Translations under genes and position numbers: made by a program
Assembly: GCA_947373615.1 (NCBI GenBank)
Contig: CANBYN010000003.1
Location: forward strand, 1-24,045
Length of the DNA stretch: 24,045 nucleotides
Direction: 5' to 3'
Origin: Burkholderiaceae bacterium
Lineage (GTDB): Bacteria; Pseudomonadota; Gammaproteobacteria; Burkholderiales; Burkholderiaceae
The notes under the pieces: model-generated
Told to the model about the DNA's origin: nothing
Databases searched by the model: none
Seen by the model: the letters and a program-made list of their open reading frames with translations, nothing else
Shown: piece after piece, positions 15,412 through 22,812 of the stretch
Layout of the letters: each line of letters starts with the position of its first letter
Position numbering within the stretch: the first letter of the stretch is position 1

Positions 15412-16154
15412 CACGTATTAAAGAACTCCCACTAACGGCATTGCAGTTTTATGCAACAGCAGCCTATCCCTGCAGTTATTTACCGAATAAAACTGCACGC
15501 TCTCAAGTGGCTACTCCATCACACCTTATCCATGCAGATATTTATAGCGAACTCTTAAATGCTGGTTTTCGACGTAGCGGTTTGTATACCTATCGCCCTT
15601 ATTGTGATGAATGTAAGGCCTGTGTGGCTACGCGTTTATTGGTGAATAAATTTATTCCCTCGCGAAGTCAACGACGCGCCCAAAAGAAACACGCCGCTTT
15701 AGAAGCGATTGTTCTAAATTTGGGTTACCAAGAAGAGCATTACCTTCTTTATCAGCGCTATCAAAATGAGAGGCATGCAGGTGGCGATATGGATAGCGAT
15801 GACCAAGACCAATACATGCAGTTCTTATTGCAAAGTCGTGTGAACTCTCGGATCGTAGAGTTTCGAGATGGTCCGCACGACCCACATCCTGGTCGTTTAC
15901 GCATGGTCAGCATGATCGATATCCTAGAGCAAGGAATCTCCTCGGTATATACCTTCTACGATACTTCCGATCCTTCTGCTAGTTACGGAAGCTACAGCAT
16001 TTTGTGGCAGATCGAGCAAGCACGCGATCTACAACTTCCTTACCTATATCTAGGCTACTTTATTAAAGAAAGCGAAAAGATGTCTTATAAGGTTAGATAT
16101 CAACCCATGGAAGGATTGATAGATGGTCACTGGCAAGCCCTGACTGGGTCATAA
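15408..16154 (+). CDS. bpt: Aspartate/glutamate leucyltransferase (ATE-like)
   Basis: 248 residues, the bacterial homologue of eukaryotic arginyltransferase. The N-terminal cysteine cluster (YPCSYL and YCDECKAC, about residues 20-71) matches the conserved Cys pattern of the family. The catalytic GNAT-like part includes SSVYTFYDTSDPSASYGSYS and LPYLYLGYFIKESEKM. It attaches Leu from leucyl-tRNA to proteins beginning with Asp or Glu, complementing Aat. The ATG overlaps the aat stop by 4 bases, and pyrD starts 9 bases after its stop. Cytoplasmic. Confidence 0.95.
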   Translation: MTRIKELPLTALQFYATAAYPCSYLPNKTARSQVATPSHLIHADIYSELLNAGFRRSGLYTYRPYCDECKACVATRLLVNKFIPSRSQRRAQKKHAALEAIVLNLGYQEEHYLLYQRYQNERHAGGDMDSDDQDQYMQFLLQSRVNSRIVEFRDGPHDPHPGRLRMVSMIDILEQGISSVYTFYDTSDPSASYGSYSILWQIEQARDLQLPYLYLGYFIKESEKMSYKVRYQPMEGLIDGHWQALTGS

Positions 16155-16163
16155 TATCTACCC

Positions 16164-17198
16164 ATGATCGATCGCTATTCTTTTTTACGCCCTTGGCTAT
16201 TTTGCCTAGACCCTGAACAAGCCCACAATCTTACCCTGCGCAATTTAGATCGCGCGCTGCATTGGGGCTTACTAAAGCGCTTTGTTACCAAACCAATAGC
16301 TGATCCACAAACACTTTGTGGCATTAAATTCCTTAATCCAGTAGGCTTGGCTGCTGGTCTAGATAAAGATGGCAAGCATATTGATGCTCTAGCAGCTCTA
16401 GGATTTGGTTTTCTGGAAATTGGTACGGTGACTCCTCGCCCACAATCTGGCAATCCTAAGCCTCGTATGTTTCGATTGCCAGAGGCTCAAGCAATCATCA
16501 ACCGTATGGGCTTTAACAATGATGGAGTAGATGCTTGCGTTGCTCGCGTACGTCGTTCACAATTTTGGAAAAACGGTGGCGTACTAGGTATGAATATTGG
16601 CAAGAACGCCAGCACACCAATTGAAGACGCTGCGAGTGATTACATCCTAGCAATGGAAGCAGTCTATGAGGTTGCTACTTACATTACAGTCAATATCTCT
16701 TCACCAAATACACAAAATTTACGAGCCCTTCAAGGCGAGGAAATGCTGCGCTCATTATTAGGAAGTCTTGATGAGACCAGAAATCGTCTGTGTGATCGCT
16801 TTGGAGCTCGCAAACCACTTTTTCTAAAAATTGCCCCAGACCTTGATTGCTCAGACATTAATCTGATTGCCGATCTACTAGTGGAATTTGGTATCGATGC
16901 GATCATCGCAACCAACACAACAATTTCCCGTGAAGCTGTACAAGCAATAGAGCATGGCCAGGAAGCTGGTGGCTTATCTGGCGCTCCCGTGCGCGCAGCC
17001 TCAAATCTTGTCATCAAAACACTTAGAGCCAGACTGGGAAACGATTTTCCCATCATTGGCGTGGGAGGCATTCTAAGTGGTGCTGACGCTAGAGAGAAGC
17101 TCATGGCTGGAGCTAACTTAGTACAACTCTATAGCGGCCTAATTTATAGGGGTCCAGACCTAATTAATGAGTGCGCAACGGCCCTAAGACAAGCCTAG
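16164..17198 (+). CDS. pyrD: Dihydroorotate dehydrogenase (quinone), class 2
   Basis: 344 residues. The N-terminal amphipathic helical part (1-40) that binds membrane and ubiquinone marks class 2. FMN-barrel motifs follow in order: PVGLAAGLDKDG, IGTVTPRPQSGNPKPRMFRL, NRMGFNN, VNISSPNTQNLR with the catalytic-base Ser, KIAPDL, ATNTTI, GGLSGAP, and GVGGI near 300. It oxidises dihydroorotate to orotate in pyrimidine synthesis and feeds the quinone pool. It is the last gene of the tight run pabBC-NUDIX-aat-bpt-pyrD (gaps of 9, 10, an overlap of 4, and 9). No strong terminator is seen after it. Confidence 0.97.
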   Translation: MIDRYSFLRPWLFCLDPEQAHNLTLRNLDRALHWGLLKRFVTKPIADPQTLCGIKFLNPVGLAAGLDKDGKHIDALAALGFGFLEIGTVTPRPQSGNPKPRMFRLPEAQAIINRMGFNNDGVDACVARVRRSQFWKNGGVLGMNIGKNASTPIEDAASDYILAMEAVYEVATYITVNISSPNTQNLRALQGEEMLRSLLGSLDETRNRLCDRFGARKPLFLKIAPDLDCSDINLIADLLVEFGIDAIIATNTTISREAVQAIEHGQEAGGLSGAPVRAASNLVIKTLRARLGNDFPIIGVGGILSGADAREKLMAGANLVQLYSGLIYRGPDLINECATALRQA

Positions 17199-17297
17199 CG
17201 TCCCAACCGCACCAAAATCAGGCTTTTCTAGTGAGGGTTTTATAAAATCCCATTTCATAATATGCAATTGCTTTGCAAAATCACTACAATAAGCCCA

Positions 17298-18131
17298 ATG
17301 AATACTAGCAAAATCATTAAAAACTCTAAATCCACTGGTGAAGTTGGTAAAACAGCCATCCAGGTAGTTGAACGGATGATGAATTTGTTAGACGCCTTAG
17401 CAGATCATGAAGAGTCTAGTAGCTTAAAAAACCTTGCCGAGCAAACTGGGCTACACCCCTCCACTGCCCACCGCATTCTAAATGATATGGTTGCCTGCCG
17501 ACTTGTAGAGCGTGGTGATGGCGGCACGTATCGCTTAGGCCTAAAGCTTCTAGAGCTTGGCAATCTTGTTAAAGGTAGACTCTCGGTTCGAGAAGCCGCT
17601 CAAGCCCCTATGCGTACCTTGCACAAGTTAACCGGTGAAACAGTCAACCTCTCAGTACGCCAGGGAGATGAGATTGTGTATATTGATCGCGCCTATAGCG
17701 AGCGCTCTGGCATGCAAGTGGTTCGTGCGATCGGTGGTCGCGCACCATTGCACCTCACTTCAGTCGGCAAACTTTTTTTAGCCAGTGATGATGCGAATCA
17801 CGTACGCGCCTACGTCACTCGTACAGGATTATCTGGCCATACCAGAAATAGCATAACCGACTTAGCCAAGCTTGAAACGGTATTAAATCAAGTCAGAAGA
17901 GTAGGCCATGCCAGTGATGATGAAGAATTAGAATTGGGCGTAAGCTGTCTGGCAGCAGCCATTTTGGATGACACCGGAAAATTAGTGGCGGGACTTTCGT
18001 TAAGCGCACCAACCGATCGTATTCAAGCAGACTGGCTACGCGCACTCCAAGACACTGCCATGCAAATCTCCAAAGGAATGGGCTTCAAACCTAAGAGCGC
18101 TGAACCAGGCAGCACTTCTAGTTTTGCTTAA
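17298..18131 (+). CDS. IclR-family transcriptional regulator
   Basis: 277 residues from the ATG at 17298; an in-frame ATG at 17262 would add 12 residues of unlikely sequence. Neither has a good ribosome site, so the start is uncertain. The winged helix (about 16-80) contains SSLKNLAEQTGLHPSTAHRI and GGTYRLGLKLLELG. The effector domain (about 90-265) shows VNLSVRQGDEIVYIDR, GRAPLHLTSVGK and DEELELGVSCLAAAI, standard IclR blocks. Targets and ligand cannot be read; IclR proteins often control acetate, aromatic or sugar-acid catabolism. It meets the next gene tail to tail with a single base between the stops. Confidence 0.92.
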   Translation: MNTSKIIKNSKSTGEVGKTAIQVVERMMNLLDALADHEESSSLKNLAEQTGLHPSTAHRILNDMVACRLVERGDGGTYRLGLKLLELGNLVKGRLSVREAAQAPMRTLHKLTGETVNLSVRQGDEIVYIDRAYSERSGMQVVRAIGGRAPLHLTSVGKLFLASDDANHVRAYVTRTGLSGHTRNSITDLAKLETVLNQVRRVGHASDDEELELGVSCLAAAILDDTGKLVAGLSLSAPTDRIQADWLRALQDTAMQISKGMGFKPKSAEPGSTSSFA

Positions 18132-18132
18132 A

Positions 18133-19152
18133 TTACATTAAGCGACGAATTGGTTGCGCTCCAGAAGGCATATGCTCATACCAATCGCGCACTCGTACTG
18201 CATCTGCAAAACGAGATTGAGTTCCCACGGAATCCAAGAAGACCAATAAGAGAGGGGTATTGTTCACTCTTGCTTGCATAACTAAACATTTTCCAGCGGC
18301 ATTAATAAAACCTGTTTTTTGTAGGCCGATGTTCATATCTCCAGAACGCACTAAACGATTGGTGTTCAAAAACTTTTGTGGACGATTGCCGATCACCATG
18401 GTCAACTCTGGCCAAGTAGAAAACTCACGAATCATTTTGTATTGATAGGCTGCGTTAAGCATCCTAGTTAAGTCCTCGGCTGAAGCTACGTTCTCACTCG
18501 TAAGTCCAGTTGGGTCTTCAAAATGAGAATGATCCATACCCAACTCTTTAGCCTTACGATTCATGGCGTCAACAAAAGCTGGGGTGCCCCCTGGATAGTT
18601 TCTACTTAAGGTATATGCTGCACGATTTTCAGAAGACATAAGTGCAAGCAACAGCGCTTCTTCACGAGTGAGAACAGTGCCACCTGCCAAACGTGAAGTG
18701 CGGTAAATATGCACATCATCTGCATTGATAATCAAGGTCTCATCTAGTGGCAGCTTCGAATCCAAGACAACCATAGCAGTCATTAACTTGGTAATCGACG
18801 CAATTGGCAAACTAACCGAGGGATTTTTTTCAAAATAGACCTCTTTGGTATCTTGATTAACAACGATTGCCACGCTGGACTTCAAACTCAATTGATCATG
18901 CTGGCCGCGCAATCCTAAAGCAGTTGCCAGCGACGGTGGAGCCGCTATAACAGGCTCGGCTGAACGTGTCACAGTCACACGTACAGTCTTTGGTTTTTTT
19001 GGCGATTTAGCTACGGCCTTAACAACTGCAACTTTAGTAGCCTTGGTTTGCTTATCTTTATCTTTGCTGGCGGCTGTAGCAGACGTATTCATGAGGACGC
19101 CAAAAGATAAAAGCCAAGTGAAGGCAAAGAGCCAGATTCGATTCAAACACAT
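18133..19152 (-). CDS. D-alanyl-D-alanine endopeptidase, PBP7-type low-mass penicillin-binding protein
   Basis: 339 residues from the ATG at 19152, which has GGAAGG upstream and opens a signal peptide (1-27, ending TATA-ASA-like ATAA). A reading from 19299 would bury that peptide and overlap the next gene. A Lys/Ala-rich stretch (29-60) precedes the catalytic domain. The three active motifs are SITK (Ser119, Lys122), SEN (174-176) and KTG (279-281). This fits PBP7/PbpG, which cuts D,D cross-links in peptidoglycan in the periplasm; DacF-type carboxypeptidase is the alternative. No C-terminal amphipathic anchor is obvious. Confidence 0.9.
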   Translation of the reverse strand: MCLNRIWLFAFTWLLSFGVLMNTSATAASKDKDKQTKATKVAVVKAVAKSPKKPKTVRVTVTRSAEPVIAAPPSLATALGLRGQHDQLSLKSSVAIVVNQDTKEVYFEKNPSVSLPIASITKLMTAMVVLDSKLPLDETLIINADDVHIYRTSRLAGGTVLTREEALLLALMSSENRAAYTLSRNYPGGTPAFVDAMNRKAKELGMDHSHFEDPTGLTSENVASAEDLTRMLNAAYQYKMIREFSTWPELTMVIGNRPQKFLNTNRLVRSGDMNIGLQKTGFINAAGKCLVMQARVNNTPLLLVFLDSVGTQSRFADAVRVRDWYEHMPSGAQPIRRLM

Positions 19153-19258
19153 CCCAAAATACCTTCCAAAACTTTCAACATACGGAATGATAATTAATTT
19201 CCTGTGGCTTAAGCGATTTATTCGCCCCATCCTGGAAATCTCTCCTACTAAATTCGCC

Positions 19259-20146
19259 CTACTCTGCAATGGTTGCCACCGTGTTGATTTGACGCGCATT
19301 AACTAAAATAACGCCAGTCATGGTTAAACAGAGCCCTAGTGCCATCATTAAGGTGAATGGCTCATCAAAAAGCAACCACGCCATCAAAGCTGTTGTGGGC
19401 GGAGTGAGATACAACAAGCTGGTTACTTTAGTCGCGGCCCCCTTGCGAATCATCATAAATAACAAACTAATTGAGCCGATGGATAGCGGAAAAATTGCCC
19501 AAAGTAAGGCCCCAATGACAGACGGATTCCATACCATGACTCCACTCTCAAAGAAATGCATGCAGAAATAGCAGAGAACTGCAGAAACGCCAAACTGAAT
19601 GGAAGATCCTGCACGCAAATCAAATACAGGGCAGTACCTTTTTTGATAAAGCGTTCCAAATGTAATAGATAACAAGGCAATGAAAGCCAAAACATAACTT
19701 ACAAAAGGAATATGGGCAAAGCCAATCTTTTCGGCCACAACCAATGCAACCCCTGCAAAGCCAAACCCCAAACCAATCCATTGACGCGAAGTAACCCTCT
19801 CAGAAACCCATGCTGCAAACCAAGCGGTTAAAATAGGCTGAAGGCCAACAATTATGGCAACCAGTCCAGCAGTCATTCCCAACCGAACTGCAAACCAAAC
19901 GCCTAATAGGTAGCCAAATTGCATCAAAAGTCCTGCGACCGCGATGTGCTTGATTTGAGACCAGTTAGGCCAATTGATTCTCCAAATTAAGCTTAGGACC
20001 GTCATAGCCGCCAAAACTCCTGTAAAGCGCCAAAATAGGAAGGTGGCTGGCTCAACATAAGGCATTGCTAGCCGCGCAATCACAAACCCAGTACTCCAAA
20101 TGAGTACAAAAATAGGTGCAATTGCATTATCAAGACCAAGTTTCAT
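19259..20146 (-). CDS. EamA/DMT-superfamily transporter
   Basis: 295 residues with about ten hydrophobic segments in two similar halves, the EamA repeat. The first half starts LDNAIAPIFVLIWSTGFVIA and includes YVEPATFLFWRF; the second half carries the matching SLLYLTPPTTALMAWLLFDE, the most typical block of the family. These inner-membrane carriers export amino acids, metabolites or drugs; the substrate cannot be told. The ATG at 20146 is taken as start. It lies 106 bases upstream of the PBP gene on the same strand and may be cotranscribed with it. Confidence 0.9.
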   Translation of the reverse strand: MKLGLDNAIAPIFVLIWSTGFVIARLAMPYVEPATFLFWRFTGVLAAMTVLSLIWRINWPNWSQIKHIAVAGLLMQFGYLLGVWFAVRLGMTAGLVAIIVGLQPILTAWFAAWVSERVTSRQWIGLGFGFAGVALVVAEKIGFAHIPFVSYVLAFIALLSITFGTLYQKRYCPVFDLRAGSSIQFGVSAVLCYFCMHFFESGVMVWNPSVIGALLWAIFPLSIGSISLLFMMIRKGAATKVTSLLYLTPPTTALMAWLLFDEPFTLMMALGLCLTMTGVILVNARQINTVATIAE

Positions 20147-20243
20147 AGGTAACTTACTGAAAATATTGAGATTTCTAAATGAGTCTTGATTTTAGGCTTT
20201 TTTCAAATTAAACCTTTCTAGCACTTTGATAACAATTTTAATG

Positions 20244-20271
20244 TTGCGTTGCAATACAAACTACCTATAAT
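20244..20271 (+). promoter_or_regulatory. Predicted sigma70 promoter of the phasin gene
   Basis: A perfect -10 box TATAAT (20266-20271) lies 16 bases after TTGCGT (20244-20249). The leader would be about 65 bases and contains a short inverted repeat AATTAC / GTAATT (20303-20323), then AAAGGA before the ATG. The 20147-20342 gap holds nothing else I can name beyond the start region of the divergent transporter gene. Confidence 0.6.
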
Positions 20272-20342
20272 GGTGCATAAGAAATTAGAATGAGTACAAA
20301 TTAATTACACACTATCTGTAATTCGATCTGAAAGGAATTGAA

Positions 20343-20909
20343 ATGAACTTAACACCTGAGCAAATAACAGCAGCACAAAAAGCGAATTTAGAGACCTTAA
20401 GTAGTTTGACTAATCAAGCTTTGCAAAGCATTGAAAAATTAGTTGAGCTTAATATGCACATTGCTAAGCAAACTTTAGGCGACAGTATGAATAGCGCCAA
20501 AAAGGCCTTGGAAGTTAAGGATATCCAACAACTCCTCGCCCATCAAGCTGAAGCAGTTCAGCCAATGGCAGAAAAGATCATGGCTTATAGCCGACACCTA
20601 TATGAATTGGCGCATGAAACTCAAAATAGTTTTACTCAATCAGCTGAAAAAGAATTCCAAGCTGGCCAAAGAAAAATTAATTCATTAGTTGAAGAGTGGA
20701 CCAAGAATGCGCCCGCAGGCTCTGATGCTGCTGTGCAAGCAATGAAGCAGGCAATTGCTTCTGCTAATAATGTATTTGAAACTAGTCAAAAGGCTGTAAA
20801 GCATGCGGTTGAAGTTGCGCAAACCAACCTGCACACCTCAACTGATAAAGTCATGAAGGCCGCCAATATTGCCACTAAGTCTGCGACCAAGGCCACTAAA
20901 AAGAAGTGA
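20343..20909 (+). CDS. Phasin family protein
   Basis: 188 residues, almost wholly helical, with no cysteine and no membrane segment. It starts MNLTPEQITAAQKANLETL and has the amphipathic heptad pattern of the betaproteobacterial phasins, including ALQSIEKLVELNMHIAKQ and SLVEEWTKNAPAGSDAAVQ. The C-terminus is Lys/Ala/Thr-rich (TKSATKATKKK). Phasins coat polyhydroxyalkanoate granules and control their size. No PHA synthase is in the window. It is convergent with the pyruvate dehydrogenase operon, which makes the acetyl-CoA that feeds PHB. Strong promoter and ribosome site suggest high expression. Confidence 0.93.
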   Translation: MNLTPEQITAAQKANLETLSSLTNQALQSIEKLVELNMHIAKQTLGDSMNSAKKALEVKDIQQLLAHQAEAVQPMAEKIMAYSRHLYELAHETQNSFTQSAEKEFQAGQRKINSLVEEWTKNAPAGSDAAVQAMKQAIASANNVFETSQKAVKHAVEVAQTNLHTSTDKVMKAANIATKSATKATKKK

Positions 20910-20950
20910 GTACTTTTACAGAGTGAATTGCCGATTCATCTTGCAATGCA

Positions 20951-20980
20951 AAAGCCCCGATTTTTCGGGGCTTTTTCTTT
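20951..20980. terminator. Intrinsic terminator after the phasin gene
   Basis: Arms AGCCCCGA (20953-20960) and TCGGGGCT (20965-20972) enclose TTTT, followed by TTTTCTTTTT. The GC-rich stem and T-run make it strong for the phasin transcript. On the other strand the stem is followed by TTTTGC only, so it could act more weakly for the convergent lpdA transcript. Confidence 0.9.
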
Positions 20981-21003
20981 TTCCGCAGAAATACATGAAG
21001 TGC

Positions 21004-22803
21004 TTAAGATTTCTTCTTTACTGGTGGTAAATCAGTGCAATGTCCATGCACTGCCTCAGCGGCCAGACCTACAGATTCACCCAAGGTCGGATGTGGATGA
21101 ATGGTCTTGCCAATATCCACCGCATCAGCACCCATTTCTATTGCCAAACAAACTTCACCAATTAAATCACCGGCATGCGTTCCAACAATGCCGCCACCAA
21201 TGATGCGATGGGTGGTCGCATCGAAAATAAGTTTAGTAAAGCCTTCATCTCGACCATTAGCGATTGCACGACCACTAGCAGCCCATGGGAACAAGCCTTT
21301 TTCATAGGCAATACCTTGTACTTTGCATTGCTCTTCTGTCAAGCCGGCCCAAGCCACTTCTGGATCGGTATAGGCAACCGAAGGAATTTGCTTGGCATCA
21401 AAGTATGACTTCTGCCCTGCCGCAACTTCTGCCGCAACGTGACCTTCATGCACTGCTTTATGAGCCAACATAGGTTGCCCCACCAAATCCCCAATTGCAA
21501 AAATATTGGGGACATTCGTGCGCATCTGTTTATCAACTGGAATAAAGCCGCGCTCATCTACTTGAACGCCTGCTTTACCTGCATCAATCTTCTTGCCATT
21601 GGGAGTACGGCCCACAGCCACTAAGACCAAATCATAAGTCTGGGGTTCGGAAGGTGCATTCTCACCCTCAAATGTGACTTGAATACCATCGGGCTTTATT
21701 TCTGCTTTGGCAGCGCGAGTCTTCAGCATGATTTTTTCAAAACGTCCAGCATTGAACTTCTCCCAGACTTTTTCTAAATCACGATCGGCACCAGCCATCA
21801 ATCCATCCATCATCTCGGCAATATCAATGCGCGAGCCAAGAGTACTATAAACGGTGGCCATTTCTAAACCAATAATACCGCCACCAATCACCAGCATTCT
21901 CTTGGGAATATTCTTGAGCAATAAAGCGCCTGTGCTATCAACAATGCGTGGATCTTCAGGCAAGAAAGGTAATTTCACTGGCTGACTACCAGCAGCAATG
22001 ATCGCCTTCTGAAAGCGCACTACTTCTTTTTGCCCAGTAAGGTCTTGACCAGTTCCGTTTGTTAATTCCACTTCCACATGGTTCGCGTCCAAGAAACACC
22101 CTAGACCGCGGACTACTTTCACTTTTCGTGCTTTAGCCATTCCAGCAAGACCACCAGTCAATTTAGCAATGACAGATTCTTTGTAGCCACGCAATTGATC
22201 AATTTCAATTTTGGGTGCACCGAAGGTGATGCCATGTTTAGCCATGGTCTTTACTTCATCCATGACTGAAGTGGTATGGAGCAATGCTTTTGATGGAATG
22301 CAGCCTACGTTCAAGCAAACCCCACCCAAAGTTGGATAACGCTCAATTAGAACGGTATTCATACCCAAGTCAGCACTACGGAATGCGGCACTATAACCAC
22401 CAGGACCAGCGCCAAGCACCAATACTTCGCACTCATGATCTACTTTGCCAGTGTATTGCCCTGCTATAGGAGTCGGAGTAACTGCAACTGGCGCCGCTAT
22501 CGGAGGCGGTGCAGAAGCGGTTGCGGATTTAGCCGCAGGTGCAGATGCACTTGCACTTGCACTTGCACTTGATTCGATCTCAGCAATTACAAATCCTTTA
22601 CTGACCTTGTCACCAAGCTTAACTGCAATACTAGTAACAGTTCCAGCAGCATCTGCCGGCACTTCCATCGTTGCTTTATCGGATTCCAAAACGAGCAATG
22701 GTTGCTCTTTTGCAATTACATCACCGACCTTCACCAGCACTTCAATTACTGGCACATCAGAATTGTCACCAATATCCGGAACGAGGATTGTTTGCTTAGC
22801 CAT
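21004..22803 (-). CDS. lpdA: Dihydrolipoyl dehydrogenase with N-terminal lipoyl domain (pyruvate dehydrogenase E3)
   Basis: 599 residues, about 120 longer than plain E3. Residues 1-78 are a lipoyl domain with Lys43 in LESDKATMEVP as the lipoylation site; 79-118 is a flexible Ala/Ser/Pro linker with a (Ser-Ala) repeat. The E3 part has the FAD motif GAGPGG (132-137), the redox disulfide Cys164/Cys169 in GGVCLNVGCIPSK, a second nucleotide fold IGGGIIGLEMA, and the C-terminal HPHPTLGE with the His-Glu pair. It reoxidises lipoamide and reduces NAD. The lipoyl-E3 fusion is known from betaproteobacteria and Neisseria. Its ATG lies 9 bases after the aceF stop, with GGGGGG between. Confidence 0.96.
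   Translation of the reverse strand: MAKQTILVPDIGDNSDVPVIEVLVKVGDVIAKEQPLLVLESDKATMEVPADAAGTVTSIAVKLGDKVSKGFVIAEIESSASASASASAPAAKSATASAPPPIAAPVAVTPTPIAGQYTGKVDHECEVLVLGAGPGGYSAAFRSADLGMNTVLIERYPTLGGVCLNVGCIPSKALLHTTSVMDEVKTMAKHGITFGAPKIEIDQLRGYKESVIAKLTGGLAGMAKARKVKVVRGLGCFLDANHVEVELTNGTGQDLTGQKEVVRFQKAIIAAGSQPVKLPFLPEDPRIVDSTGALLLKNIPKRMLVIGGGIIGLEMATVYSTLGSRIDIAEMMDGLMAGADRDLEKVWEKFNAGRFEKIMLKTRAAKAEIKPDGIQVTFEGENAPSEPQTYDLVLVAVGRTPNGKKIDAGKAGVQVDERGFIPVDKQMRTNVPNIFAIGDLVGQPMLAHKAVHEGHVAAEVAAGQKSYFDAKQIPSVAYTDPEVAWAGLTEEQCKVQGIAYEKGLFPWAASGRAIANGRDEGFTKLIFDATTHRIIGGGIVGTHAGDLIGEVCLAIEMGADAVDIGKTIHPHPTLGESVGLAAEAVHGHCTDLPPVKKKS
22547..22570. repeat. Hexanucleotide tandem repeat in the lpdA linker
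   Basis: Four perfect copies of GCACTT on the plus strand; on the coding strand this reads AGT GCA, i.e. Ser-Ala repeated. A 6-base unit can gain or lose copies without breaking the frame, changing only linker length. Confidence 0.85.
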
Positions 22804-22812
22804 AGACCCCCC

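Noticed and set aside
16730..17104. Minus-strand ORF of 124 codons inside pyrD
   Set aside because: Fully antisense to a well-conserved gene; composition is that of a reverse-frame shadow (many Ser, Arg and Ile), with no motif.
17188..17236. Possible terminator after pyrD (AGCCT ... AGGCT with a short T-run)
   Set aside because: The arms are five bases with a loop over 20 bases; too weak to call.
19153..19299. N-terminal extension of the penicillin-binding protein
   Set aside because: It would overlap the transporter gene and bury the signal peptide; the ATG at 19152 has GGAAGG in front.
20303..20323. AATTAC / GTAATT hairpin in the phasin leader as a riboswitch or thermometer
   Set aside because: A six-pair AT-only stem is too weak and does not cover the ribosome site.
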